A stretch of DNA of 64,000 bases from NCBI RefSeq assembly GCF_041227145.1, contig NZ_JBGFSP010000003.1:2976001-3040000 (forward strand), read 5' to 3'. Shown here one piece after another: positions 45,376 through 54,240 of the stretch (positions are counted from its first letter, which is position 1; every line of letters begins with the position of its first letter). The notes under the pieces are model-generated. The model worked only from the letters and a program-made list of their open reading frames with translations. It was not told the origin of the DNA and did not search any database. Origin of the DNA: Bacteroides sp. AN502(2024) (lineage in GTDB: Bacteria > Bacteroidota > Bacteroidia > Bacteroidales > Bacteroidaceae). The translations under genes and the position numbers were made by a program.

Positions 45376-47652
45376 TTATTTGACTCCCCATCGGGTAGGT
45401 TGATCACTCATCTGGATTTCGATCGTTCCACCGTTCACGATATCCTGATGATTGAAGAACGGAGTATCCAGCGGTTTGTTATTCAGCATTACCTTGTCAA
45501 TGTATTTATTCTTTTTCGTGTTGTTTTTTACTACAATACTAAACTTCTTTCCATCAGGCAGGTTGATTACTGCTTTATCGAAAGCGGGGCGACCGATGGA
45601 ATACACCGGTTTTCCCGGACATACCTGATAGAATCCCATCGAGTTGAGGACATACCATGCAGACATCTGACCGCAGTCTTCGTTGCCCGACAGACCATCT
45701 ACGCTGTTGGCATATTGGCTTCGGTAAACGCTGTCTACCAATTCTTGGGTTCTCCACGGACGATTTACGTAATTGTACAGATGGGTCACATGGTGACTGG
45801 GCTCGTTGCCGTGTGCGTATTGGCCGATAAGTCCACTGATATCTGATGATGTCGTTTCACCTTCGAGTGATGAATCAGCTGTAAACAGCGAATCCAGTTT
45901 TTGAGCAAATGCATCTTCGCCTCCCATCAGATTGACCAATCCTTCTACATCGTGAGGCACAAACCAGGTCCATTGCCATGCCGTTCCTTCACAATAATCA
46001 TCATTGCGATGAACGGATGCACGTGGATTGAACGGTGTGCGCCATTCGCCTTGAGAGTCGAGTCCGCGCATGAAGCGAGTTGATTTGTCGAAATAGAATT
46101 CGTATGCTTTGGCAAAACGCTCGTACTTGGCTTTGGAGTCAAAATCGTTCATTGCCTCTGCGAAAATAGAAATACACCAGTCGTCATACGCATACTCCAA
46201 AGCTTTTGCTACGGATTCATTTTCACGGTCGCAAGGAATATAACCAATGGCATTCTTATAATATTTCGCTTTCGGCATCAGATGAGACAGTACCAAATAC
46301 GGGCATTTGATGCCGGTGGTATCATATTCGGCTGCACGCAGACAGGCTTTATAGGCTTCTTTGGCATCGAAGTCACGGTATCCTTTCATGTAAGCATCCA
46401 CTATAACGGGGACCGCATGATAGCCGATCATGGTACCGGTATAGTTGGAGGCCAAATCCCACATCGGGTATATTCCGCCTTCCTGTTGCTTCTTTATCAG
46501 TGAATGGATGAATTGATTATTCAAATCGGGGTCGATAATTGTCATTAACGGGTGCAGTGCACGGAAAGTGTCCCACAGTGAGAATACGGTATACACCGGA
46601 TGAGCCGTATCTCCCTGACGCACTTTAAGATCCATTCCCAAATAACGTCCGTCGGCATCACTAAATAGATTCGGACTGATTCCCGTATGATAAAGAGCGG
46701 AGTAGAAGATGGTCTTATCTTCCTTGTCGGAAGTGGTAATATCAATTTTCGACAGGTATTGATTCCATGCCTGGCGTGCATCCTTGCGTACTTTATCGAA
46801 ATCCCATCCGGGAATTTCTGATTCGACATTCTTGCGTGCACCTGCTATATCGACAGCGGAGACGCCTACTTTCACAAGCACTTGTTCGTTCTTCTTCGTA
46901 TTGAAATGTAACAGAGCTTTGCAGACGGGAAGTCGTTTGCCGTTGTCCATGGTAATAGAATCCGTAATCAATGTATAAGAGAACGGTTTAGAGAATTTGG
47001 CATAGAAATTAATATATTGGTCGAAAGCCCAATAAGTCGTTTTCTTATGTCCGCAGATTTCTGTGTCATTGATTACCTCGATTTCCATTTCCGAGTTAGT
47101 CTGTCGTTGCAGGCTATAATCCAAATCGATGATAAAACCGGATTCCATATTTTCGGGGAAAGTATAACGGTGAATGGCACCACGTTCAGTTGCCGATATT
47201 TCAGCTTTTACCTGATAAGTATCCAGAAAGACGGAATAATATCCGGGCTCTTCCACCTCATTCTCGTGAGAGAAAGAAGAAGCATAGACCAGTGTCTGGC
47301 TTTGGGGATCGGTAGTTAGATATCGCTGCTTTCCAACGGTAGGCATCAACAACACATCCCCGTAGTCGCAGCAACCTGTGCCGCTGACGTGTGTATGTGA
47401 GAAACCATTGATGGTGGAGTCTGCGTAATAATAACCGGAGCAGGCATCCCAACCGTCCATCCGAGTGTCCGGGCTGGGCTGAATCATGCCGTGGGGAACT
47501 ACCGCTCCGGGGAACGTATGACCGTGTCCACCGGTACCGATAAAAGGGTTGACATAAACACTATAGTCTTTTACATTCGTGGGGGCTGTGCAGGAGCTAT
47601 GTGTGAATAAACCTCCTAAACATCCTATTAGTAGGAATGTTTTTAATTTCAT
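45376..47652 (-). CDS. GH92 alpha-1,2-mannosidase-type lipoprotein
   Basis: From the ATG at 47652 the protein has 758 residues and a lipoprotein signal (THSSC). An upstream ATG at 47679 adds nine residues and is less likely. It shows the canonical GH92 set: NPFIGTGGHGHTFPG, SPDTRMDGWDACSGYYY, GFSHTHVSGTG, SLWDTFRALHPL, CEGTAWQWTWFVPHDV (likely acid Glu555), HGNEPSHH (Glu617) and GNEDCGQMSAWYV (Glu658-Asp659). All blocks match the alpha-1,2-mannosidase type, and it looks like the counterpart of B. thetaiotaomicron BT3990 as I recall it. It would trim alpha-1,2-mannose from high-mannose N-glycans. It is the last gene of the minus-strand operon, 44 bp after fecR. Confidence 0.93.
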   Translation of the reverse strand: MKLKTFLLIGCLGGLFTHSSCTAPTNVKDYSVYVNPFIGTGGHGHTFPGAVVPHGMIQPSPDTRMDGWDACSGYYYADSTINGFSHTHVSGTGCCDYGDVLLMPTVGKQRYLTTDPQSQTLVYASSFSHENEVEEPGYYSVFLDTYQVKAEISATERGAIHRYTFPENMESGFIIDLDYSLQRQTNSEMEIEVINDTEICGHKKTTYWAFDQYINFYAKFSKPFSYTLITDSITMDNGKRLPVCKALLHFNTKKNEQVLVKVGVSAVDIAGARKNVESEIPGWDFDKVRKDARQAWNQYLSKIDITTSDKEDKTIFYSALYHTGISPNLFSDADGRYLGMDLKVRQGDTAHPVYTVFSLWDTFRALHPLMTIIDPDLNNQFIHSLIKKQQEGGIYPMWDLASNYTGTMIGYHAVPVIVDAYMKGYRDFDAKEAYKACLRAAEYDTTGIKCPYLVLSHLMPKAKYYKNAIGYIPCDRENESVAKALEYAYDDWCISIFAEAMNDFDSKAKYERFAKAYEFYFDKSTRFMRGLDSQGEWRTPFNPRASVHRNDDYCEGTAWQWTWFVPHDVEGLVNLMGGEDAFAQKLDSLFTADSSLEGETTSSDISGLIGQYAHGNEPSHHVTHLYNYVNRPWRTQELVDSVYRSQYANSVDGLSGNEDCGQMSAWYVLNSMGFYQVCPGKPVYSIGRPAFDKAVINLPDGKKFSIVVKNNTKKNKYIDKVMLNNKPLDTPFFNHQDIVNGGTIEIQMSDQPTRWGVK

Positions 47653-47696
47653 GGTATTAATCGTTTTTAATTTTATCATCTTTGTTCTTTATCTCT

Positions 47697-48707
47697 CTAT
47701 TTAGGAGAGATAAAGATGTTGTTTCCTACGATTTTATAATCGATAGGTATGGAGTTTTGCAATGATTTCAACACCGATTCGATGGTTGATTTCCTTTTCA
47801 CTACACCGGAATAGGTTTTGTCTGCTTTCATGTCCGGGGACAAGATAATCTTGACGTCATAGAAACGTTCCAATGTTTTGGTTATTGTGAATATATTCGC
47901 TTTTTGGAATGGAATCAGGTTGTTGTGCCATACTGCATCCAACTTGGCGTCTACTTGCTTGACTGTCAGTCGGCCGTTGTTCTTGTTTAATTCGGCGCGT
48001 TGACCGGGCGAGAGAATAATTTGTCCTTCTTCTCTGTTGCCTTTTACTTCAATTTCACCTTCAATCAATGTTGCTTCTGCTATTCGGCAATTCCTATCAC
48101 ATTTGAAGTTGAATGTCGTTCCCAGTACACGTACCCGCATCGCATCACTTTGTACGATGAATGGCCTATGTAGGTTGGGGGTCACCTCGAAGTAAGCCTC
48201 TCCGTCCAAATAAACGTTACGCTCTTTCTCGGAAAATTCGCGGGGATACTTTAAAGTTGCCGAATGATTCAGCCAGACTTTGGTGCTATCCGGTAAGATG
48301 ATCTCTTTCACGATGCCTTCATTGGCAACTGATACTAGCATTTGTGGGTCGTTTCCATTTTGATAAAGCCAATATCCGATCCTGCCTCCAATTACACATA
48401 TAATACCAATCATTGCAGCGTATTTCATCCAACGCTGTATATTTAGTACTGTTTTTCTCCGTTTTCTTTTTTCCTCGTCCAACTTTTTATAAAGCCTTCT
48501 TTCCGCACGAAGTATTCGCTGCTCGTTAGCATACTGGTCGAATTTACCGAGATGATAAATTTCTTCCATGCGAAAGAGCTGGCGGGCATTTTCTTCCGAT
48601 TCCTTCATCCAGGCATTCACCTCGATGAGCTCTTCTTCAGAACATTGATCTGCCAGATATCTGTTTATTATTTCTTCACTCAGATTATTCTTTTTCTTTT
48701 CCTTCAT
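47697..48707 (-). CDS. FecR-type anti-sigma factor
   Basis: The 336-residue protein has a cytoplasmic N-terminus (about 1-85) that should hold the sigma factor, one transmembrane helix (about 93-112, MIGIICVIGGRIGYWLY), a FecR domain (ILPDSTKVWLNHSATLKYP ... GEAYFEV) and a C-terminal DUF4974 domain (IPFQKANIFTITKTLERFYDV). It senses a signal from an outer-membrane transporter and controls the ECF sigma factor encoded 37 bp upstream. No transporter with a signalling domain lies nearby, so its input is unclear. Confidence 0.93.
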   Translation of the reverse strand: MKEKKKNNLSEEIINRYLADQCSEEELIEVNAWMKESEENARQLFRMEEIYHLGKFDQYANEQRILRAERRLYKKLDEEKRKRRKTVLNIQRWMKYAAMIGIICVIGGRIGYWLYQNGNDPQMLVSVANEGIVKEIILPDSTKVWLNHSATLKYPREFSEKERNVYLDGEAYFEVTPNLHRPFIVQSDAMRVRVLGTTFNFKCDRNCRIAEATLIEGEIEVKGNREEGQIILSPGQRAELNKNNGRLTVKQVDAKLDAVWHNNLIPFQKANIFTITKTLERFYDVKIILSPDMKADKTYSGVVKRKSTIESVLKSLQNSIPIDYKIVGNNIFISPK

Positions 48708-48744
48708 ATTAATAATACAATTCAGAATACAAAAACACTTATCA

Positions 48745-49299
48745 TTATCTCCATAAAAATAAGAAAAGAATCGTCCAAAAAGGATTGAGACGGTTTCGTA
48801 AGTATTTCAAAGCCTTATAGATATGGGCCTCCACGGTGCGGAGGGAAATACCGAGAGCATCGGCTATCTCTTTGTTTTTCATATCGTGCAGGTAGCTTAG
48901 CTTGAAAACTTCTTTGCATTTGTCCGGAAGTTCATTAATCGCATCGTGGATTTCTTTGCGGAGTTCCTTGTCTTCAATCCTCCGGATTACTTCATTGTGG
49001 TCCGGCTGATAAAACTCTGCACGTCTTTGGTTGATTTCTTCCATAGCGGCACAGTAGCCGTCTTCTACATTACGATGTTTCAAAACGTTGAGGGCACGGG
49101 TGTAGATAGCTCGATAGAGATAGGCGTGTATCTGGTCGCCTATCTCAATGTAGTTTTTCCGTCTCCATAGTTCCACAAAGACATCCTGTACCACGTCTTC
49201 CGCCTCTTCTTCGCCTATCAGTCGGGTAGCATAGAAGATGAGGCTGGGGTAGTACTTGTGGAATAATGCTTTGTAAGTTACATCGAAGTTCTCATTCAT
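48745..49299 (-). CDS. ECF-type RNA polymerase sigma factor
   Basis: This 184-residue sigma-70 factor contains only region 2 (FHKYYPSLIFYATRLIGEEEAEDVVQDVFVELWRR) and region 4 (ELPDKCKEVFKLSYLHDMKNKEIADALGISLRTVEAHI). The region 4 helix-turn-helix is of the usual ECF type. Together with the FecR protein downstream it forms the standard Bacteroides sigma/anti-sigma pair that turns on a glycan locus when its sugar is imported. It is flanked in the same operon by two GH92 genes (30 bp from the upstream one). Confidence 0.94.
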   Translation of the reverse strand: MNENFDVTYKALFHKYYPSLIFYATRLIGEEEAEDVVQDVFVELWRRKNYIEIGDQIHAYLYRAIYTRALNVLKHRNVEDGYCAAMEEINQRRAEFYQPDHNEVIRRIEDKELRKEIHDAINELPDKCKEVFKLSYLHDMKNKEIADALGISLRTVEAHIYKALKYLRNRLNPFWTILFLFLWR

Positions 49300-49328
49300 T
49301 CTCTCAATCGATATTAGTTCGGATATAC

Positions 49329-51566
49329 TTAAGGTCGTTCTTCCTCAAATGTGACTCTGTTTGCTGGGGGAGTGCTGCCCATCTCGAATTCTACAGTCGC
49401 TCCACTCATTATTTGCTCATGGGTGATATACGTTTTCTCATACGGCTGTCCGTTAACCTTGATAGATTGGATATAGATATTTTCTTTATTGACTTCGGGA
49501 GCGAGTACGGTAAAGGTTTTCCCATTGGCAAGGTGTAGCTGCATTTGGGGGAAGAGGGGAGTACCTATTTCGTACTTGCCGCTGACCGGATTCACCGGAT
49601 AGAATCCCATAGCGCTGAATACATACCATGCCGACATCTGTCCGCAATCTTCGTTGCCACAAAGACCGGCCGGTTCGTTCTTATAAAGTTCGTTCATCAC
49701 TTTGGCCACATATTCTTGCGTGCGGTTTTCCTGTCCTATGGCATTGAACAGGTAAATAACGTGATGGCTCGGTTCATTGCCATGCGCATATTGTCCTATC
49801 ATGCCTGTGCTGAAGATCGGCAGTTCATCATCTGCTGCCGGATGATAGGTAAACATACTGTCCAGTTTCTCGGCAAAACGGTTTTCACCTCCTACAAGGT
49901 CGATCAGTCCGTCAATATCATGCTGTACAGACCAGAAATATTGCCATCCGTTGCTTTCGCAGATGTGCGGGGTATAGTCATCGGCTTTGAAATCGTTGAT
50001 AAAGCCACCTTTGTCGTCACGTGGCTGCATGAAAGAGGTTTCCGGGTTATAAAGATTCTTATAGTTTTGAGAACGTTTGTAGAATACGTCCGCAATATCT
50101 TGTTTGCCCATCTTTTTAGCCATTTCGGCAATGCAGTAATCATCGAAAGCATATTCCAATGTTTTGGATAATGACCAGTTTTCAGCATTGTAGCGATCTG
50201 TTACATTGTAAGGGATATATCCTAATTGCTTGTAGAGCCCGATTCCACGGTAATGCTCCAGATTGGCTGTTGCTACACAGGCATCGAGGGCTTTCTCGGC
50301 ATCAAAGTCACCCATTCCTTTCAGATAAGCATCTACAATGACAGGGACAGCGTGATAGCCGATCATCATGTCTGTTTCACTTCCATAGAAGTTCCATACC
50401 GGCAGACGTCCGTTCTGTTCGTAAAAAGCGATGAGAGATTTCACCATGTCGTTCACACGTTCCGGATCGGTGTAGGTAAAGAGGGGATGGGCGGCACGAT
50501 AGGTGTCCCAAAGGGAGAAAGTACTGTAATTTAGCCAACCGTCGGTCCGGTGCACTTTCTTATCGGGACCGTAGTAAGCTCCGTCTACATCACAGTAAAT
50601 CGTGGGAGCCATCATCGAATGGTAGAGAGCTGTGTAGAAATTCACCTTATCATTTTCGTTATCCCCTTTTATTTCAATCTTTCCGAGCTGGCGGTTCCAG
50701 TTTGCCTTTGTTTCAGCCAGGTATTTATCGAAGTCGTTTTCGGGGACTTCCGTTTGCAGGTTTTTGGCTGCACCTTCCATGCTGACACCGGAAATAGCGG
50801 TACTTACCAATATCTGTTCATCCTTTTGAGTGTTGAAGTCGAAGCGGGCGATGACGGCTGTACCGATGCGTTTGTTGTCTTTGATGATAGCGGTAGTGTC
50901 CAGCTCTATTTTCTCAAAAGGTTTGGAGAAGCGGGTACGGAAATAGACCTGTTGGTCGCGTGCCCAACCGTCGGAGAAACGATAGCCTTGAATCGTGACG
51001 GAGTCTACGACTTCGATATGGGAATCGACGGTGAAATCCCAGTTCATAGCCTTCTTCAGGTTTAGGAAGATGGCCGATTGTGCTTGGGGGAATGTGTAAC
51101 GCTGAATGCCGCAACGTTCGGTGGCAGTCAGTTCGACGTTGATGTTATAATCCGTCAGGCGTACCTGATAATAACCGGCACGGGCACTTTCGTCTTTATG
51201 GGAGAACCTGGAGTGGATGCCAAGCGGAGCTTCCGCTTCCTTGTAAGGGAGGGTGACAGGCATAAAAGAAATGTCGTACAAATCTCCTGCTCCGGTGCCG
51301 GAGAGGTGGGTATGGCTGAATCCGGCAATCGTGCTGTCCGGATAGAAATAGCCGGAGATACGGTCCCATCCCGGTAGTCCGTTGTCCGGGCTAAGTTGCA
51401 CCATTCCGAAAGGAGCTTGTGCACCGGGGTATGTGTTTCCGGTGAAGTCGGTTCCGATAAATGGATTTACGTACAATGTGTAATCTGTTTCGTGCTTCTC
51501 TTGTGCAGGGTTACAAGAAATGAGTATGCAGGTTAACAGCAAGCATAGATAAATAGGTGCTTTCAT
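49329..51566 (-). CDS. GH92 alpha-mannosidase lipoprotein heading the sigma/FecR operon
   Basis: The 745-residue protein has a lipoprotein signal (CILISC). GH92 blocks are NPFIGTDFTGNTYPG, SPDNGLPGWDRISGYFY, GFSHTHLSGTG, SLWDTYRAAHPL, CESNGWQYFWSVQHDI (likely acid Glu537), HGNEPSHH (Glu598) and GNEDCGQMSAWYV (Glu639-Asp640). The HGNEPSHH block favours alpha-1,2 activity, but ESNGW differs from the EGTAW of the gene at 45376, so the two may take different branches of a high-mannose glycan. It matches my memory of B. thetaiotaomicron BT3994, which heads the same four-gene order. Confidence 0.93.
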   Translation of the reverse strand: MKAPIYLCLLLTCILISCNPAQEKHETDYTLYVNPFIGTDFTGNTYPGAQAPFGMVQLSPDNGLPGWDRISGYFYPDSTIAGFSHTHLSGTGAGDLYDISFMPVTLPYKEAEAPLGIHSRFSHKDESARAGYYQVRLTDYNINVELTATERCGIQRYTFPQAQSAIFLNLKKAMNWDFTVDSHIEVVDSVTIQGYRFSDGWARDQQVYFRTRFSKPFEKIELDTTAIIKDNKRIGTAVIARFDFNTQKDEQILVSTAISGVSMEGAAKNLQTEVPENDFDKYLAETKANWNRQLGKIEIKGDNENDKVNFYTALYHSMMAPTIYCDVDGAYYGPDKKVHRTDGWLNYSTFSLWDTYRAAHPLFTYTDPERVNDMVKSLIAFYEQNGRLPVWNFYGSETDMMIGYHAVPVIVDAYLKGMGDFDAEKALDACVATANLEHYRGIGLYKQLGYIPYNVTDRYNAENWSLSKTLEYAFDDYCIAEMAKKMGKQDIADVFYKRSQNYKNLYNPETSFMQPRDDKGGFINDFKADDYTPHICESNGWQYFWSVQHDIDGLIDLVGGENRFAEKLDSMFTYHPAADDELPIFSTGMIGQYAHGNEPSHHVIYLFNAIGQENRTQEYVAKVMNELYKNEPAGLCGNEDCGQMSAWYVFSAMGFYPVNPVSGKYEIGTPLFPQMQLHLANGKTFTVLAPEVNKENIYIQSIKVNGQPYEKTYITHEQIMSGATVEFEMGSTPPANRVTFEEERP

Positions 51567-51634
51567 TGCTCTTTAGGTATTAATGATTATTTATTTTATT
51601 TCTTTGAAGGATAAGAGAAAGAACTAATCTCATG

Positions 51635-51642
51635 CAAATGTA
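51635..51642 (-). promoter_or_regulatory. -7 box of the GH92-sigma-FecR-GH92 operon
   Basis: The minus strand reads TACATTTG, matching TAnnTTTG, 69 bp upstream of the GH92 ATG at 51566. No clear -33 element stands at the standard distance, which fits a promoter needing an ECF sigma factor or an activator. Confidence 0.4.
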
Positions 51643-51824
51643 GATAAAAACCGCGAGACTTTACACCGGCAAGATAAAGAATCTGTTTTTTCTTTAGAGG
51701 AAAGATACGACAAAAAAAAAAATCGGGAATAGGAGAAAAACGGTGAAAGAACACACGGCTCTTTCCGTTTCACTTTCATTTCACTTTCATTTCACTTAAA
51801 AATAGGGTCATCATACCCTTGAAA

Positions 51825-51918
51825 CTGTCTAACAGGTATCAGTAATTACAAGTCACCCCTGCCAAAGCATATTCTGGCAGGGGTGAAATCGTTAAAATAG
51901 GACTTGTTAGACAGCCTC
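51825..51918. mobile_element. MITE-like repeat, copy A
   Basis: The ends are inverted: CTGTCTAACA near 51825 and TGTTAGACAG then CCTC at 51905-51918. An internal 11-bp hairpin pairs 51854-51864 with 51875-51885 (CACCCCTGCCA type). Bases 51885-51918 are the exact reverse complement of 55010-55043 in copy B. No protein is encoded. The GAGGCTGTCT end is typical of Bacteroides IS termini, suggesting a non-autonomous derivative. Confidence 0.65.
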
Positions 51919-51954
51919 ACGTTCTTTATTTTAGTATATCAGTCGGTTATGTTT

Positions 51955-52176
51955 CTATGAAAATTTCTCCATCCTCGAGACCTGCGCTCTCCGGACACCC
52001 ATCAGTTTGCCAAGTTGCTCCTGCGTCAGATTCTTTTCCTTTCTCGCTTGTTTGATTGCCTCGCCAATAAGATAAGACTGCAATTCTGCTTCCATGACGT
52101 CACGGCGTGGTGTGCCTTTCTCGCCGACCACACGGTCGAGCATTTCTTCGTGCGTATATAGTTTCATCTTTTCCAT
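51955..52176 (-). CDS. Truncated XRE-family (HigA-like) antitoxin
   Basis: The 73-residue protein starts MEKMKLYTHEEMLD (or MKLYTHEEML at 52167), then GEKGTPRRDVMEAELQSYLIG, and ends in a helix-turn-helix LTQEQLGKLMGVRRAQVSRMEK followed by a stop. Intact HigA-like antitoxins of this type run some 25-40 residues further. The cut lies 36 bp from repeat copy A, so insertion of that repeat may have removed the tail. No toxin gene is seen next to it; the upstream frame is a decayed NERD-like gene. Confidence 0.65.
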   Translation of the reverse strand: MEKMKLYTHEEMLDRVVGEKGTPRRDVMEAELQSYLIGEAIKQARKEKNLTQEQLGKLMGVRRAQVSRMEKFS

Positions 52177-52210
52177 ATCTTATTTCTTTTTCTTGTTGTG
52201 TTACTTGGCT

Positions 52211-52414
52211 CACATACAAATCGTGAAATATGATTTGCGGTGATATCCCATGCTTTAGAAGCAGTCATACCAATGCCTTTCCCCCTCGGGTGCCACGATG
52301 CAAATCCGTTACGGTTTGCACTAACGCACGGCTTTTGCGTACCGTCCGATAATGCAAACCGACTGTCAGTACTAAAATGCAGATTGCCAAGATGAGAAAC
52401 GAAACGGGGAGCAT
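52211..52414 (-). pseudogene. NERD-like membrane protein remnant with in-frame stop
   Basis: From the ATG at 52414 comes a short hydrophobic helix (MLPVSFLILAICILVLTVGL), then HYRTVRKSR ... VTDLHRGTRGGKALV and a TGA at 52265-52267. The same frame goes on after the stop as LLLKHGISPQIIFHDLYV, which fits the LHRGTRSER ... GI ... IFHDLYV opening of nuclease-related-domain (NERD) proteins of Bacteroides as I recall them. The nuclease domain itself is gone. The single TGA may replace a Trp codon. Confidence 0.45.
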
Positions 52415-52428
52415 GGCTTTTTAGAGTG

Positions 52429-52812
52429 TCATTTATTACATATATCGACCACCGGAACCGTCTTTTCAGATCCGGAATTTGTAGTATACTTATATATTCC
52501 TATCTGTTTCGCGCATTTTCCCGATGGTATCTCGATTCTTTGATTGTCATAATATGATTTTCCTTTTTTCGCTACGAACAAGACAATTATACCTGTCGGT
52601 AGATCAAATGTCCCATCATACTCATAAGCCAAAGCGTCACCGGAGTCTAATACTTGGAAAACTTCAAATGAATTTTCACTGACGTATTCTCCTGCTTCTT
52701 CAAAAGATGTTATTCCTCGATTATCGGAAATTCCCGATGCGATTATTCCTATTAAAAAGGCCAATGCAACTCCACAGATTACACCGGCAATGAATATTCC
52801 TATCTTTTTCAT
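52429..52812 (-). CDS. Small membrane-anchored hypothetical protein
   Basis: The ATG at 52812 gives 127 residues; a GTG three codons earlier is possible. One N-terminal hydrophobic helix (IGIFIAGVICGVALAFLIGIIASG) is followed by an acidic, soluble domain of about 100 residues (SFEEAGEYVSENSFEVFQVLDSGDALAYEYDG) ending DICNK. I do not recognise the family. It stands 15 bp before the NERD remnant and 24 bp after the secreted protein gene at 52837, all on the minus strand, so the three may have formed one unit. Confidence 0.6.
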   Translation of the reverse strand: MKKIGIFIAGVICGVALAFLIGIIASGISDNRGITSFEEAGEYVSENSFEVFQVLDSGDALAYEYDGTFDLPTGIIVLFVAKKGKSYYDNQRIEIPSGKCAKQIGIYKYTTNSGSEKTVPVVDICNK

Positions 52813-52836
52813 GGTTTTCACAATATACGATTATAA

Positions 52837-53421
52837 TTACAAATCATCCATCGCGTCGGACAATATCGCTTTTTGATTGATGCCATCGTAATACGAGAGG
52901 ATGACAAAGCATTCCATGACGCTTTGATGCGAAAGTTGCAATTCGATGCTTCCCCGTTCGGTCTCAAACTCTGAATAGTATTTGCACCTGTCAAGTCTCA
53001 ATTCATGTATCTTTTGGTTATCATCTTGAGGGGAAAAGAGGGATTGAAACTCTTCTACACATTCGGATGGCTCTCCGTATTTCTTGGTTAGCATTTGTTT
53101 TAAAGACATGTAATTGGATTCAAGCTCCGACCATTTGTCACAGGACGGAAAAACGACACCCACTTTGCAAACCAAATCTCTTTCTTTCGAGGAGACAGCT
53201 ACTGCCGTACAATTTTTATATCCGGCAAAGTCACCGCTGAACATGGCGGCCCCCTCTTCGGAGCTGATGTAGGTAAATCCCTTTTGTTTCAGTTTGGCTG
53301 TAAACTCTTTTAGGGTTCCATCAATGGGAATTCCTTTGAAAGTGAGGTGTTCAATGTTTTCTTGTGCAGGCAGCATAACAGCCGCACACATAAAGGTCAA
53401 TAATAGAATGATTTTTTTCAT
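52837..53421 (-). CDS. Secreted hypothetical protein
   Basis: The ATG at 53421 gives 194 residues with a signal peptide (MKKIILLLTFMCAAVMLPAQ). A longer frame from 53490 would place 23 residues before the signal and is rejected. The mature part starts ENIEHLTFKGIPIDGTLKEF, a start seen in several small Bacteroides exported proteins of unknown role, and has four Cys residues. It begins 48 nt after the 128-nt hairpin element at 53469, which would lie in its leader. Confidence 0.65.
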   Translation of the reverse strand: MKKIILLLTFMCAAVMLPAQENIEHLTFKGIPIDGTLKEFTAKLKQKGFTYISSEEGAAMFSGDFAGYKNCTAVAVSSKERDLVCKVGVVFPSCDKWSELESNYMSLKQMLTKKYGEPSECVEEFQSLFSPQDDNQKIHELRLDRCKYYSEFETERGSIELQLSHQSVMECFVILSYYDGINQKAILSDAMDDL

Positions 53422-53468
53422 TTTCTTGTTTCTAAATAAAAGAAAGGCGTGCAACCATCCGCAACTTG

Positions 53469-53596
53469 CCTTACTTATGGTTACCGCCAAGTGACCTTAC
53501 TCGTAACAAGCGCAGAATGGTCCACGCCTTATGAGCGTGAACCTCCAGTCTACTTGTTCTCACGAGTTGAATATATTGGCGGTATTCTAAGTAAGG
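53469..53596 (-). other. 128-nt nested hairpin; candidate leader RNA or structured element
   Basis: Five stems pair in strict nested order: 53469-53477 with 53588-53596 (9 bp), 53482-53490 with 53576-53584 (9 bp), 53499-53504 with 53562-53567 (6 bp), 53505-53510 with 53553-53558 (6 bp) and 53523-53527 with 53535-53539 (5 bp). That is about 35 bp of pairing separated by small asymmetric loops, more like a structured RNA than a simple palindrome. It precedes the secreted protein gene on the minus strand. The strand is assumed from that. From 53597 to 54049 I see no gene. Confidence 0.55.
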
Positions 53597-54049
53597 AGAA
53601 CAATAGCTAAAAGCTCAATTCAATATGTTCAAGTACGAACAGGAACGCTTTCCGTATGGGTTAATAATGTAATTCAATCTAAAATGCGGCAATGCCCGAA
53701 GGCTGCCCGCATCCCAAAGCGTCTGTTTCCTGTCTGTTTTTAATTCATAGGCATTCGTTTTAAAAGGTTAATACTCGAAAATCAAGTGCAAATATAGCAA
53801 AAACAGTCAATCGGCATATATTTCAAGACCGATTATTTGAAAAGATTGGTTGCAGAACATGCCCGCAGAAAAATAGTTGCCGGAAAACATCGTCCCCACT
53901 CCCTGATGAACCGCCCGAGACGCAAGAAACGCCCGTCGCGCCCTTCAACCCGAGGCAAACCATGCGAGAAACACCGTTCCCGACACCAACCGATCATAAA
54001 ACAAACCGAAATCGCCCTTCACAAGTCCCAACCGACAATCAGCCATTCA

Positions 54050-54240
54050 AGAAACGCGGTTCCCAGCCCCAACCAATACTCACGCAAACAAGAAGCACTG
54101 TTCCCAGCCCTAACCAACACTTACGCAAACAAGAAACGCGGTTCCCAGCCCCGCCCAACACTCACGCAAACAAGAAACGCGGTTCCCAGCCCCAACCAAC
54201 ACTTACACAAACAAGAAACACTGTTCCCAGCAACATCCGC
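54050..54240. repeat. 41-bp tandem repeat, A/C-rich on the plus strand
   Basis: TTCCCAG starts at 54060, 54101, 54142, 54183 and 54224, exactly 41 bp apart each time. Units begin AAGAAACGCGG or AAGAARCACTG and contain CCAACCAACACTYACGCAAAC. Two sub-types are mixed along the array. Degenerate copies extend left to about 53965 and right past 54250. The period is not a multiple of three, and the strand is nearly T-free in places. Long open frames across it are by-products of this composition. From 54241 to 54508 only decayed repeat-like sequence is seen. Confidence 0.85.

Noticed and set aside
49545-50171. Plus-strand frame of 208 codons opposite GH92
   Set aside because: It lies wholly within the GH92 gene on the other strand and has no domain signal.
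54050-54240. CRISPR array
   Set aside because: Units are contiguous 41-mers with small differences spread along the unit. There are no unique spacers and no cas genes.
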